DNA from: Peribacillus muralis
GTDB taxonomy: Bacteria; Bacillota; Bacilli; Bacillales; DSM-1321
NCBI RefSeq assembly: GCF_001645685.2
Contig: NZ_CP017080.1
Coordinates: forward strand, 4,393,051 to 4,457,050
Reading direction: 5' to 3'
DNA length: 64,000 nt
The notes under the pieces: model-generated
Told to the model about the DNA's origin: nothing
Databases searched by the model: none
Seen by the model: only the letters and a program-made list of their open reading frames with translations
Shown: piece by piece, positions 1 through 8,527 of the stretch
Layout: each line of letters starts with the position of its first letter
How positions within the stretch are numbered: position 1 is the first letter of the stretch
Made by a program: the position numbers and the translations under genes

Positions 1-294
1 GAACTGGCTTTGAAATTAAGGATCGGCACTAAAAAAATCGAAAAGTATGAATCAGGAGAGTCGGTTCCAGATACACAAACCATTTTACGACTTTCCACCG
101 TTCTTGATATTCCTGCCTCAGAATTTTTGAAGGATGCCCCTGCCGGAAATGCAGTTGGCATTGACGATGACATCAAAAAGCTCATTGAAGAAATCGGCGC
201 CAAAAAAGCTGAACTCATCCTAAGGACAGCCAAGGATTTCAATGAAGAACAAATTCTGAATGTTATGCATACTTTATATAATACACAAGCTTAA
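1..294 (+). CDS. XRE-family helix-turn-helix regulator, C-terminal part
   Basis: The reading frame is open from base 1, so the gene starts upstream of the window. The first visible residues (ELALKLRIGTKKIEKYESG) are the second half of an XRE/Cro-type HTH, followed by the usual PDTQTILRLSTVLDIP helix of that family. The C-terminal 50 residues form a short charged helical tail (DDDIKKLIEEIGAKKAELIL). The ATG-less TTG at position 10 should not be taken as a start. It is likely a DNA-binding transcriptional regulator; its target is not visible. It converges with alaT across a strong terminator. Confidence 0.85.
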   Translation, partial: ELALKLRIGTKKIEKYESGESVPDTQTILRLSTVLDIPASEFLKDAPAGNAVGIDDDIKKLIEEIGAKKAELILRTAKDFNEEQILNVMHTLYNTQA

Positions 295-409
295 TTTAAA
301 AATGGTCATGGTATGTGTATTTTTTTTCAATATGCTGGATATACTATGATTAACACTTTCTATGTTAATCCATTAGATTAACTCTTTTTTCTAATTCCCC
401 CTATGGAAA

Positions 410-445
410 GGGATCCGGCTGCATGATGCCGGATCCCTATTTTTT
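410..445. terminator. Rho-independent terminator between XRE gene and alaT
   Basis: A perfect 10-bp stem (GGGATCCGGC / GCCGGATCCC) with an 8-nt loop is followed by TATTTTTTT on the plus strand. It lies between convergent genes and can serve both, though the T-run favours the plus-strand gene. Confidence 0.9.
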
Positions 446-448
446 TGC

Positions 449-1618
449 TCATTTGCCGTGGTTATTCATGAATCGTTCCATTCTCTTCAGCGCTTCTTGA
501 AGTTGCTCCATCGAGGATGCGTAGGAACAGCGGATATGACCTTCGCCGCTCTTGCCGAACACATCTCCCGGAACGACCGCAACCAGTTCCTCCGTCAAAA
601 GCTTTTCAGCGAATTCCATCGAAGTCATCCCTGTCTTCTCGATGGATGGAAAGGCATAAAACGCCCCGCCGGGATTATGGCAATCCAGTCCCATTTCATT
701 GAATGATTTCACGATATAATTTCTTCTTCTCCGATAACTGCGTCGCATATCTTCTACATCCTGCATTCCGTGCTTCAAGGCTTCCAAAGCAGCATGCTGT
801 GCCATTGTCGGCGCACACATCATCGCATATTGATGCAGTTTGAGCATCGCTTCGGAAATTTCCTTAGGAGCACAAACGAACCCAAGTCGCCATCCAGTCA
901 TCGCAAATCCTTTCGAAAAACCATTGATGACGATCGTCCGCTCAAGCATGCCATCGATGGCGGCAAAAGAAGTGAACTGCTCATCATATGCAAGCTCTGC
1001 ATAGATTTCATCGGAAATAACCAACAAGTCGTGCTTTTTGACGATATCAGCAAGCATCACCAATTCTTCCTGCCCGAGTTGTGTCCCTGTAGGATTATTC
1101 GGTGAACAAATCAAAACGGCCTTCGTCTTTGGCGTAATCGCCGCTTCTAGTTGCTCGGGAGTCAGCTTGAAATCATCGGCCTTCGAGGTTTGAACCGTGA
1201 CCGGAATCCCCCCCGCCATCGTCACCAACGGTGCATACGCCACAAAGCATGGTTCGACGACGATGACTTCTTCACCGGGGTTCAAGATGGTCCTCAGCGT
1301 AATGTCGAGCGCCTGGCTTGCTCCTACGGTGACGATGATTTGATCCTCTGGACTATATGGAACATGGAACTGCTTTTCCATATATCGACTGATTTCCGCC
1401 CTTAACTCATATAAACCGGCATTGGCTGTATAAGAGGTGAATCCTTCCTCCAGTGAGTTGATCGCCGCCTCCCTTACTGCCCAGGATGTGACGAAATCAG
1501 GTTCGCCTACACCAAGCGAGACGACCCCCTCCAAATTGGCTGCCAGGTCGAAAAAACGGCGGATACCTGATGGTTTAAGCTCTGCAATCGTTCTTGAAAC
1601 ATAACTCGTTTTTATCAT
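449..1618 (-). CDS. alaT: Alanine aminotransferase (class I/II PLP enzyme), YugH/AlaT-like
   Basis: 389 aa, the standard length for the AspC/class-I aminotransferase fold. The substrate-binding SPNNPTGTQ segment is near residues 172-180, the cofactor-contacting ISDEIYAELAYD near 201-212, and the PLP-lysine motif NGFSKGFAMTGWR places the catalytic lysine at about residue 236. The start codon overlaps the stop of the upstream Lrp-type gene by four bases (ATGA), so the two are translationally coupled. In B. subtilis the same pair (yugG-yugH) is alaR-alaT, in which the regulator activates the alanine transaminase; I infer the same function here. A broader aromatic/branched-chain aminotransferase activity cannot be excluded from sequence alone. 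Confidence 0.88.
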   Translation of the reverse strand: MIKTSYVSRTIAELKPSGIRRFFDLAANLEGVVSLGVGEPDFVTSWAVREAAINSLEEGFTSYTANAGLYELRAEISRYMEKQFHVPYSPEDQIIVTVGASQALDITLRTILNPGEEVIVVEPCFVAYAPLVTMAGGIPVTVQTSKADDFKLTPEQLEAAITPKTKAVLICSPNNPTGTQLGQEELVMLADIVKKHDLLVISDEIYAELAYDEQFTSFAAIDGMLERTIVINGFSKGFAMTGWRLGFVCAPKEISEAMLKLHQYAMMCAPTMAQHAALEALKHGMQDVEDMRRSYRRRRNYIVKSFNEMGLDCHNPGGAFYAFPSIEKTGMTSMEFAEKLLTEELVAVVPGDVFGKSGEGHIRCSYASSMEQLQEALKRMERFMNNHGK

Positions 1619-2115
1619 GGTGACACCACGATCCGCTTATCTTCTTCAGTTTGATCGAAAATGGTGCCATCATGCTTGTATTTTTTCATGATGAAATGCG
1701 TCGTCGTGGAAATGACGGAATCAAGCGTCGAAAGTTTTTCCGAAACGAAGCTAGCCACTTCATTCATCGAGCGTCCTTCGACAATGACCGAAAGATCATA
1801 GGCTCCTGACATCAAATAAACGGATTGCACTTCTTTGAATTTATAAATCCTTTTTGCGACATCATCAAAACCGACACCTCGCTTCGGTGTGACTTTCACA
1901 TCAATCATCGCAGTGACACCGTGGTATTCATCCACTTTTGCCCAGTTGATGACCGTCAAATAGCGGACGATGACACGCATATCTTCTAATTTTTTCAATG
2001 TAATTTCCATGTCCGCTTCAGCTAAATCGGTCATTTTAGCCAAATCCTTCAGGTCGATCCGGCTGTTATTTTCAATGATTCTCAAGACTTCCAATTCCTC
2101 TTCATTCAAGTGCAT
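1615..2115 (-). CDS. alaR: Lrp/AsnC-family regulator AlaR (YugG-like)
   Basis: 166 aa. The N-terminal winged HTH (EELEVLRIIENNSRIDLKDL) is followed by a C-terminal RAM/ligand-binding beta domain of the Lrp/AsnC family (VYLMSGAYDLSVIVEG). It is the first gene of a two-gene operon with alaT, overlapping it by four bases. Family knowledge and synteny with B. subtilis yugG point to an alanine-responsive regulator of alaT. The start ATG is preceded by an AAGGGGGG ribosome site. Upstream on the minus strand, a TGATATAAT sequence at about 2265-2272 is a plausible extended -10 promoter. Confidence 0.88.
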   Translation of the reverse strand: MHLNEEELEVLRIIENNSRIDLKDLAKMTDLAEADMEITLKKLEDMRVIVRYLTVINWAKVDEYHGVTAMIDVKVTPKRGVGFDDVAKRIYKFKEVQSVYLMSGAYDLSVIVEGRSMNEVASFVSEKLSTLDSVISTTTHFIMKKYKHDGTIFDQTEEDKRIVVSP

Positions 2116-2319
2116 TGGAAAACCCCCCTTTTGGAATTCACTTATTTAAATGTGATGGTTTTCGGCTGGCAGATAGTCTCACGAATTGTCTCATTAGACT
2201 TTTTCGGATTCCTATATGACAATAAAAATTAATAAGTCCTATTCTGTCAGGATAAACTTACACTATTATATCAAAATTGATTGGCGACCTGTTATAGCAT
2301 TTGTCATTTTTGCTGGGGA

Positions 2320-2371
2320 TTATTACATTTACTGTTATGCAACAGTAAAACCGCCCCTATTTATGTAATAA
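2320..2371. promoter_or_regulatory. Nested inverted repeats upstream of yugF-like gene
   Basis: Two perfect 9-bp inverted repeats are nested: TTATTACAT (2320-2328) pairs with ATGTAATAA (2363-2371), and inside it TTTACTGTT pairs with AACAGTAAA around an ATGC loop (2328-2349). There is no T-run after the hairpin, so a terminator is unlikely. An operator or a 5'-UTR RNA structure for the following hydrolase gene is an inference. Confidence 0.45.
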
Positions 2372-2424
2372 TAAGGCGATTATGGCATTTTTACGCTAGC
2401 CAATATCGAGGAAAGAGGACCAAT

Positions 2425-3285
2425 ATGGACCGTCATACAATTAAAAGCAGTGAACGGGTGGATAATATAGATATCTATTTTGAGTACGACAAAATGGATG
2501 ACTCCCTCCCCACCCTTGTCCTGCTTCACGGCTTCTTGTCATCAAGCTTCAGCTTCCGTAAATTAGTGCCCTACCTAATCAAGGAATTCAATGTGATCTC
2601 ATTGGACCTGCCTCCATTCGGACAAAGCGGAAAAGACTATCGATATACGTATTCCTTCCGGAACATCGCAAAATCCGTTGTACATTTTTTAGCGGGGAAG
2701 AACATCAATAAATTCAGCATCATCGGCCATTCCATGGGTGGGCAGGTTTCCCTGCAACTCATCAAACATCATCCTGATCTGGTTGAACACGCGATTCTCC
2801 TTGCCGGTTCAGGCTATCAGCCAAGCTATTCCGAAAAAATGAAGCTGGTCAGTTACCTCCCCTTCTTTTCATTCGGGATAAAACGATATTTACAACGCTC
2901 GGGCATCGAAAAGAACTTGAAAAACGTTGTTCATGACCCAGCCTTGATTGATGATGAAATGCGCCAAGGATATTTAGGGCCCTTCACAAAAAAGCATGAT
3001 ATTTTCCGTGCCCTAGGAAGGATGCTGCGGGATAAGGAAGTAGATTTACTGAAGGATGATCTTCATGACATCCAGACACCCTGCCTGTTGATTTGGGGGA
3101 GGCATGACCGTGTCGTACCGTTATCGATCGGCCAAAGGCTGCATGATGACCTGCCCAATTCCGAGCTTGTCGTGATTGAAGATTCGGGACACCTGCTTCC
3201 TGAAGAAAGGCCAACAGAAATATATCAGTTAATAAAGGGATTTTTAAAGACAGCCCCCCCAACCTATTCACGAGTAAACGGCTGA
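2425..3285 (+). CDS. yugF: Alpha/beta-hydrolase, YugF-like
   Basis: 286 aa from the ATG at 2425, which has a GAAAGAGG ribosome site; the frame is open 48 codons further upstream but that part has no protein-like character. The alpha/beta-hydrolase fold shows the oxyanion HGFLSSSFS motif near residue 35, the nucleophile elbow GHSMGG near 100, a lid region in the middle, the acid in WGRHDRVVP and the catalytic histidine in EDSGHLLPEE near the C-terminus. No signal peptide is seen, so it is cytosolic. The position next to yugE and the alanine genes matches B. subtilis yugF, whose substrate is unknown. It may be an esterase or a haloperoxidase/dehalogenase-like hydrolase. Confidence 0.85.
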   Translation: MDRHTIKSSERVDNIDIYFEYDKMDDSLPTLVLLHGFLSSSFSFRKLVPYLIKEFNVISLDLPPFGQSGKDYRYTYSFRNIAKSVVHFLAGKNINKFSIIGHSMGGQVSLQLIKHHPDLVEHAILLAGSGYQPSYSEKMKLVSYLPFFSFGIKRYLQRSGIEKNLKNVVHDPALIDDEMRQGYLGPFTKKHDIFRALGRMLRDKEVDLLKDDLHDIQTPCLLIWGRHDRVVPLSIGQRLHDDLPNSELVVIEDSGHLLPEERPTEIYQLIKGFLKTAPPTYSRVNG

Positions 3286-3303
3286 ATTTCACGTTAAACA
3301 GCC

Positions 3304-3342
3304 AAAAAAGGTGCCCCTGGAATGTGGGTACACCCTTCTTGC
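3304..3342. terminator. Terminator between yugF-like gene and yugE
   Basis: An imperfect hairpin with AAAGGTGCCC opposite GGGTACACCCTT, flanked by A-run and T-rich ends, lies between the convergent genes and can act on both strands. Confidence 0.6.
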
Positions 3343-3343
3343 T

Positions 3344-3604
3344 TTATATCGAACAGCTGGCATCATTTTTTATGATGAGCAGCCTCTGTGCGACTTCGAG
3401 GCATTTTTCCAATTGGACGGTTTGGTCGAACGCGAACTCGTAAATGGATTGTATTTTTTCCGCCAGCTCACGCGGGCTATCCATATCCCGGACCGCGACG
3501 ACCGTATCGGCGATTTCCGGCTCATATAGGTCCCCTCCGATCTGGAAAGGGTCCCAATCCTGTAAAACGGTGACCAACGCTATATTCATTTGCTGTGTAT
3601 CCAT
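3344..3604 (-). CDS. yugE: DUF1871 family protein YugE
   Basis: 86 aa, the same length as B. subtilis YugE (DUF1871). It is a small soluble acidic helical protein with the characteristic VLQDWDPFQIGGDLYEPEIADTVVAV region (D, W, P, Y and E positions conserved in the family as I recall it). The start has an AGGTGATAATTAT ATG ribosome site. No enzymatic motif is visible and the function is unknown. It sits between the convergent hydrolase gene and divergent patB, the same neighbourhood as in B. subtilis. Confidence 0.8.
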   Translation of the reverse strand: MDTQQMNIALVTVLQDWDPFQIGGDLYEPEIADTVVAVRDMDSPRELAEKIQSIYEFAFDQTVQLEKCLEVAQRLLIIKNDASCSI

Positions 3605-3705
3605 ATAATTATCACCTGCTCGGTATAGTCAAAGAACATGATATCATAGTATCATAACGACAGCTTCTTCGCGAAGACGACAAATTTTATTCGGTGGTGG
3701 ATATT

Positions 3706-4881
3706 TTGAACAAATCATTTTTTGAAGAACATTATGACAGGGAAAATACGGGATCCGTGAAATGGGATAAAAACTCGCTTAAATCCTTGTTTGGAAGCGA
3801 GGACGTGCTGCCAATGTGGGTTGCCGATATGGATTTCCCAGCTCCAGAAGGCATTCAAAAAGCGCTGATCGAGCGCTTGAATCATCCTATTTTCGGTTAT
3901 ACCGTCCCTTCTGATACAGTTTTCACCGAAATTCAAAATTGGCTAAGGAGTCGTCATTCCTGGCAAATCGAAAAGGAATGGATTTCATTCAGCTCCGGCA
4001 TCGTTTCGGCCATCGGCACGACGATTCAAGCCTTTACAAATCCCGGAGATAAAATATTGGTGCAATCACCTGTCTATACACCATTTTTCGATATGATAAA
4101 AAATAATGACCGGGAAGTGGTCAACAGTCCCCTTATACTTGAGGACGGTAAGTTTATGATTGATTTCACAGATTTTGAAGACAAGCTGAAAAGCGGAGTG
4201 AAGCTTTTCCTTTTTTGCAGTCCTCATAACCCGGGCGGACGTGTCTGGACAAAGGATGAGCTGCTGAGAATCGGGGATCTTTGCAAAAAATACGATGTCA
4301 TCATGGTCAGTGATGAAATTCATGCCGACTTGTTCCATTCGCCATCGACACATTACCCGATTGCCTCGCTTTCAAAAGAATTTGCGGCGATCACCGTGAC
4401 ATTGATGGCCCCCAGCAAAACGTTCAACATCGCCGGCATGCAGGCTTCATTCCTGGTCACAAGCAACGAGAAGTTGCAGCTGAAATTGCAAAACACGCAA
4501 ACGAAACTAGCTTTCCATGGCCTCAACGTCTTGGCCTTGACAGCTATGGAGGCCGCATATCGTGAAGGCTTGGAATGGCTGACGGAAATGATGGGTTACA
4601 TTGAGGAGAACATAAAGCTGGCAGAAGATTTCATTGCTGAAGAAATTCCTGCTCTTCATGTGATGCATCCCGATGCCTCCTACCTTTTATGGATAGACTG
4701 CCGCGATCTCGGCATGACTGATACGGAAATCAAGGAAAAGCTGATCCATCACGGGAAGCTTGCATTGGAGCCAGGTTCAAAATATGGCCCAGGCGGTGAA
4801 GGCTTCGTCAGGATGAACATCGGTTGCTCACGCGCCACGCTGTTGGAGGGTCTAAAGCGGTTAAAGCTAGCTTTTTCATGA
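3706..4881 (+). CDS. patB: MalY/PatB-family cystathionine beta-lyase/aminotransferase
   Basis: About 391 aa. PLP-dependent class-I/II fold in the MalY/PatB subfamily: SVKWDKNSLKSLFG then LPMWVADMDFP near the N-terminus, FSSGIVSAIGTTIQAF, CSPHNPGGRVW, SDEIHADL, and the PLP-lysine motif APSKTFNIAGMQ. C-S beta-lyases of this family cleave cystathionine or cysteine conjugates to a thiol, pyruvate and ammonia. The frame begins with two in-frame GTG codons at 3694 and 3697, but these form the GGTGGTGG ribosome site. I therefore choose the TTG at 3706, giving an N-terminus like that of B. subtilis PatB. The gene is monocistronic, with a terminator after it. Confidence 0.87.
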   Translation: MNKSFFEEHYDRENTGSVKWDKNSLKSLFGSEDVLPMWVADMDFPAPEGIQKALIERLNHPIFGYTVPSDTVFTEIQNWLRSRHSWQIEKEWISFSSGIVSAIGTTIQAFTNPGDKILVQSPVYTPFFDMIKNNDREVVNSPLILEDGKFMIDFTDFEDKLKSGVKLFLFCSPHNPGGRVWTKDELLRIGDLCKKYDVIMVSDEIHADLFHSPSTHYPIASLSKEFAAITVTLMAPSKTFNIAGMQASFLVTSNEKLQLKLQNTQTKLAFHGLNVLALTAMEAAYREGLEWLTEMMGYIEENIKLAEDFIAEEIPALHVMHPDASYLLWIDCRDLGMTDTEIKEKLIHHGKLALEPGSKYGPGGEGFVRMNIGCSRATLLEGLKRLKLAFS

Positions 4882-4944
4882 ATGGTCTTGATATGTGTGA
4901 CAAAGGGTTTCGTGAAGTGCAAGCCCTCCCAAAAAATCGGCAGC

Positions 4945-4977
4945 AGCCATTTTACATCTGTAAAATGGCTTTTTTCA
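4945..4977 (+). terminator. Rho-independent terminator after patB
   Basis: An 11-bp perfect stem (AGCCATTTTAC / GTAAAATGGCT) with an ATCT loop is followed by TTTTTC. Confidence 0.9.
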
Positions 4978-5066
4978 TTTACTTCCATCATCCATTTTAC
5001 ACAGGCGGTTTTTCTTTTAACTAAAAAAGCTATTGTAAACCTCCCGAATGTCTGTTATGTTCTAAA

Positions 5067-5085
5067 TGATAATGATTATTATTAT
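5067..5085 (+). promoter_or_regulatory. Fur box upstream of the haem-type uptake operon
   Basis: The run TGATAATGATTATTATTAT matches the Fur consensus TGATAATNATTATCA over its left 12 bases and continues in the overlapping-repeat style of Bacillus Fur boxes. It lies about 30 bp before the first gene's start codon, where a repressor would block transcription when iron is sufficient. This is motif matching plus established knowledge of Fur; binding is inferred. Confidence 0.82.
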
Positions 5086-5114
5086 TAATTATAACCAGAC
5101 GGAGGATTCATACG

Positions 5115-6098
5115 ATGAAAAAAAGGATATACGGAACGGTATTCATATCTGCATTACTAGTTTTGGGCGGGTGTGCCGAGGACAAGGCAGAACCAAGCAA
5201 AACCAGCGATAAGGTAGTTGCAGAGCATGGAAGTGAAGCTGCAAAAGCTCAAAGTGAGACAACGGCCTCCAGTAAAGACAAGTTAGAGGAATTAACCAAA
5301 CAATTTCCCTCGAAGCATCCCGAATCGATTGTAACGACATCTGTTTCGATTACTGAAATGCTCCAAATATTGAATGTGAAACCTGTCGGCATTCCCACTT
5401 CCACTCATGAATTGCCAAAAGGATTCGAAGATGTTGCCCAAATTGGTTCTCCCATTGAACCCGATGTGGAAAAGATCGTAAGCCTTAAGCCGGATATCGT
5501 AATCGGACCCCAATCAATCAAAGACAGCTTGGATAAGAAAATAAAGAATAGTAAGGTAGACACTGCTTACATTCCCACGGATTCTTATGATGATCTAAAA
5601 ATATCGCTCGAAGTATTAGGTAAGGTATTACATAAGGAAACGGAAGCGAAAGACTATATCGCACAATTGCAAGAGAAGGAAACCGCCGTATTGGATGGAG
5701 TCAAAGGCAAGGATTCATCAAAGGTCATGGTTTTATTCGGTTCAGGTGAATCGTTTATGCTGATGAGCGAGAATACGTATGTAGGCAGCTTAGTGAAGAA
5801 ATTGGGAGCTACGAATATAGTTAACGATGTGTTGAAATCATCGGAGGCATACGTGCCGATGAATATGGAAGACGTCGTTACAGCAAACCCGGATGCCATA
5901 CTTCTTGTTTCACATGGTGATCCGACTGCGGCATTGGAACAGTTTAAAGCGGAAGTAAAAAAGAATGGTGCATGGGAGAAGTTAAATGCTTTTAAAGAAG
6001 ATCGCGTCCAAGCACTTGACTACGAAATCTTTGGCTATGCATCCATTGAAAAAGCAACGACCGGGCTGGAGCAACTAAGCGAGATCTTATATAAGTAA
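5115..6098 (+). CDS. Iron/haem ABC transporter substrate-binding lipoprotein (IsdE/HmuT-like)
   Basis: 327 aa. The N-terminus has a lysine-rich start, a hydrophobic core and the lipobox LGGC, with acylation predicted at Cys19-20, followed by a polar linker of about 45 residues. The rest is a class-III periplasmic-binding fold: SIVTTSVSITEMLQ..., SLKPDIVIGP, and a long backbone helix. It is close in style to haem-binding IsdE/HmuT proteins, and a haem ligand is supported by the HugZ-like enzyme at the end of the operon. The protein would capture ligand on the outer face of the membrane and deliver it to the permease encoded next. Fur control is expected from the box at 5067-5085. A siderophore ligand is the main alternative. 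Confidence 0.85.
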   Translation: MKKRIYGTVFISALLVLGGCAEDKAEPSKTSDKVVAEHGSEAAKAQSETTASSKDKLEELTKQFPSKHPESIVTTSVSITEMLQILNVKPVGIPTSTHELPKGFEDVAQIGSPIEPDVEKIVSLKPDIVIGPQSIKDSLDKKIKNSKVDTAYIPTDSYDDLKISLEVLGKVLHKETEAKDYIAQLQEKETAVLDGVKGKDSSKVMVLFGSGESFMLMSENTYVGSLVKKLGATNIVNDVLKSSEAYVPMNMEDVVTANPDAILLVSHGDPTAALEQFKAEVKKNGAWEKLNAFKEDRVQALDYEIFGYASIEKATTGLEQLSEILYK

Positions 6099-6124
6099 TT
6101 GATTGCAGATGAGGGTTGGATCAA

Positions 6125-7111
6125 ATGAAAGTTAAACCAAAAAAAGGATTCAGGATAGGTGCCATATTCATTTTTCTAGTGGTATTCACGATTTTATCAA
6201 TCGGAATGGGCAGTGTTCATTTGTCACCTATGGAAACGATCAAAACCATATTTGGTTCTGGTCAGGAAATGTCGGAAACGATTGTCTGGGACTTGCGGAT
6301 CCCCAGGGTTTTGATAGCTATTCTAGTAGGGATAAATTTAGCGATATCCGGTGCCCTCCTTCAAGCCGTCATGAGAAATCCGTTGGCGGATCCGGGCTTG
6401 ACCGGGGTATCAAGCGGCGCTGCAGTTACGGTTTTGTTCATCCTGCTCATTTTCCCGAGCTTCGGTAAATGGATCCCGATTGCTGCGGTGATAGGAGGAC
6501 TTATAGCCGTCACCTTAGTTTACGCACTCGCTTGGAAGAAAAATGGTATATCACCAATCCGAATCATCCTTTCAGGCATTGCGGTCAATGCGGTTTTTGG
6601 CGGGATAACCGGTCTGCTATCGATTCTTTATAGTGATCGCCTTCCTTCGGCGCTTCAATGGTTGAACGGCAGTTTATCCGCAAAGGGCTTGGGAGATGTC
6701 AGCCTCCTCTTCCCTTATTCACTCATTGGCTGGGTTGCCGCATTGTTTTGCATTCGCCCGGCAAACATACTGAATCTCGGGGAAAATGTAGCCGTGAACT
6801 TAGGGGAAAATACGAACCGGATCCGAATCGTCCTTTCACTCATCGCTGTATATTTAGCGGCCATTTCCGTTTCCATTGTTGGATTGCTCGGTTTTGTCGG
6901 CCTTATCGTCCCACATATGTCGAGATTTTTAGTCGGGTCCAATTACCGTCGACTATTGCCGATGAGCATGGTCTTGGGGGCACTCGTTTTATTGGTGGCC
7001 GATACAATCGGCCGTTCCCTTTTCTCGCCCCTGGACATTCCAGCCGGAATTGTAATGGCGATGGTTGGAGGACCTTACTTTTTATATCTAATGAGAGCGG
7101 GTGACATATAA
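6125..7111 (+). CDS. FecCD-family ABC permease (haem/iron)
   Basis: About 328 aa from the ATG at 6125, which has GAGGG nine bases upstream; a TTG at 6116 in the same frame is too close to that site. It is a polytopic FecCD/BtuC permease with roughly ten membrane segments. The family's LRIPRVLIAILVG, LQAVMRNPLADPGLTGVSSGA, GFVGLIVPHMSR and LDIPAGIVMAMVGGPYFLYL blocks are all present. It forms the membrane channel (homodimer in this family) of the importer whose binding lipoprotein and ATPase flank it. Co-transcription is indicated by the 26-bp gap before it and the 2-bp gap after it. Confidence 0.9.
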   Translation: MKVKPKKGFRIGAIFIFLVVFTILSIGMGSVHLSPMETIKTIFGSGQEMSETIVWDLRIPRVLIAILVGINLAISGALLQAVMRNPLADPGLTGVSSGAAVTVLFILLIFPSFGKWIPIAAVIGGLIAVTLVYALAWKKNGISPIRIILSGIAVNAVFGGITGLLSILYSDRLPSALQWLNGSLSAKGLGDVSLLFPYSLIGWVAALFCIRPANILNLGENVAVNLGENTNRIRIVLSLIAVYLAAISVSIVGLLGFVGLIVPHMSRFLVGSNYRRLLPMSMVLGALVLLVADTIGRSLFSPLDIPAGIVMAMVGGPYFLYLMRAGDI

Positions 7112-7113
7112 AA

Positions 7114-7905
7114 ATGCTGAAAGCTCAATCATTGGATGTAGGCTATGATCATAAGAAAATATTAAATGATTTTAAGATCGATGTTTCAAAAGGTGAAATC
7201 GTATCGATCATTGGTCCGAATGGCTCGGGAAAGTCCACAGCCCTAAAAGCGATGTCAAGAATGATTCCCGTTCAGGGCGGAAAGATTTTTTTAGATGGCA
7301 AGGATCTGCATTCTTTAAAGAAGAAAAACATCTCGCAAATGATGAGCGTCCTTCTTCAATCGAATGAACCGCCTTCGGATATCACGGTGGAAGAGTTGGT
7401 GAAATACGGACGCACCCCCCACAAGAAATGGTATGAGCGGACGAATGATGAGGACTTGAGCATCGTGGAGTGGGCCATTGAAAAAACCGGACTGACTCCG
7501 CTTAAGGATCGCCTCGTGTCCTCACTTTCCGGCGGAGAGGGACAGCGTGCCTGGATTGCCATGTCCTTAGCGCAGCGACCGAAAGTATTGCTTCTCGATG
7601 AACCGACTACCTACCTTGATATCGCCCATCAGCTTCAGCTTCTGGAGCTTGTGCACACCGTCAACCGCGACTTGGGGATGACGGTGGTGATGGTGCTTCA
7701 CGATTTAAACCAAGCGAGTATTTATAGCGATAAAATATGTGTCATTTCAAAAGGAACCATCGTGAAATATGGAACATCGGAAGAGGTCATGACGAAAGAA
7801 ACGATTCGCAGCGTTTATGGCGTGGAATGTGAAATCGATTCACATTTCCAGCATGGAAAGCCCCGGATTAATTTGGTGGGCATTTCACGGGAAACAATAA
7901 GATAA
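7114..7905 (+). CDS. Haem/iron ABC transporter ATP-binding protein
   Basis: 263 aa, the typical length of FecE/HmuV ATPases. The Walker A motif GPNGSGKST is near residue 34, the Q-loop is at LLQSNEPP, the signature LSGGEGQRAWIAM near 138, the Walker B/D-loop VLLLDEPTTYLD near 158 and the H-switch VLHDLNQAS near 192. It energises the FecCD permease from the cytosolic side. It starts two bases after the permease stop, and the HugZ-like gene follows after 14 bp, so all four genes read as one operon. Confidence 0.92.
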   Translation: MLKAQSLDVGYDHKKILNDFKIDVSKGEIVSIIGPNGSGKSTALKAMSRMIPVQGGKIFLDGKDLHSLKKKNISQMMSVLLQSNEPPSDITVEELVKYGRTPHKKWYERTNDEDLSIVEWAIEKTGLTPLKDRLVSSLSGGEGQRAWIAMSLAQRPKVLLLDEPTTYLDIAHQLQLLELVHTVNRDLGMTVVMVLHDLNQASIYSDKICVISKGTIVKYGTSEEVMTKETIRSVYGVECEIDSHFQHGKPRINLVGISRETIR

Positions 7906-7919
7906 GAGGAGGAGAGTAA

Positions 7920-8420
7920 ATGGTAAAATCAATGGATATCTCCGCAAAGAAAGAGCAGTATGTACAATTTCTGAACAAGTGTAACACGATGGTGATCAGC
8001 ACCAAAGATGATAACGGAGATCCTTTCATTAGCTACGCCCCCTTCGTTCAGCATGAAGGTAAGTTTTATATATATATCAGCAAGATTTCCGATCATTATA
8101 AATTCATAGAAGCGAATCAACTGATCAGCATCATGTTGCTTGCCGATGAGCAGGGTTCCCCCAATTTATTCGCATTGGAGCGGGTCCGCTTTCAATGTAC
8201 AGCTGTCAATATCGGAAACGAAGGTCATGAAGATATTTTTTCCAAGTTCTCGGAAAACCACGGTGCGCCCATGATGGGTGTTTTGAGAGGATTGGATCTG
8301 TCCCTGTTTGAACTTACGCCAATAGATGGACGTTATGTCATTGGCTTTGGTCAAGCGTTCACCATCGATCTAGCAGGAGATAAGTTCGATCATGTCGTTG
8401 TTGATAAGAAAGATAAATAA
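7920..8420 (+). CDS. HugZ/HutZ-family haem-utilisation protein (split-barrel, FMN-binding-like fold)
   Basis: 166 aa in the pyridoxamine-5'-phosphate-oxidase-like split-barrel superfamily. The resemblance to HugZ/HutZ is seen in the conserved blocks FISYAPFVQHEGKFYIYISK, NLFALERVRFQ and GRYVIGFGQAFTIDL. In proteobacteria HugZ and HutZ bind and degrade haem to release iron. As the last gene of a Fur-box-controlled ABC operon, a haem-oxygenase role is the simplest reading; a flavin-dependent oxidoreductase is the alternative. The start ATG has a strong AGAGGAGGAG ribosome site. HugZ-type enzymes are less familiar in Bacillaceae than the HmoA/IsdG type, which makes the pairing worth noting. Confidence 0.78.
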   Translation: MVKSMDISAKKEQYVQFLNKCNTMVISTKDDNGDPFISYAPFVQHEGKFYIYISKISDHYKFIEANQLISIMLLADEQGSPNLFALERVRFQCTAVNIGNEGHEDIFSKFSENHGAPMMGVLRGLDLSLFELTPIDGRYVIGFGQAFTIDLAGDKFDHVVVDKKDK

Positions 8421-8442
8421 GCACTGAAAAAATCAATCTTTT

Positions 8443-8486
8443 TAAGGATTAAGTTCGGTATGGCATCGGACTTAATCCTTTAATTT
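8443..8486 (+). terminator. Terminator of the haem-type operon
   Basis: A 14-bp stem (AAGGATTAAGTTCG opposite CGGACTTAATCCTT, with a single G-U pair) is followed by TTAATTTT. It ends the four-gene operon just before the AT-rich island. Confidence 0.85.
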
Positions 8487-8527
8487 TAAACTCACACTAT
8501 CCTCGTTAATCATTTACGAAGATTCCA

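Noticed and set aside
2281..2424. 48-residue N-terminal extension of the YugF-like hydrolase
   Set aside because: The extension is Cys/Leu-rich without protein-like character, overlaps the inverted repeats, and the ATG at 2425 has its own ribosome site.
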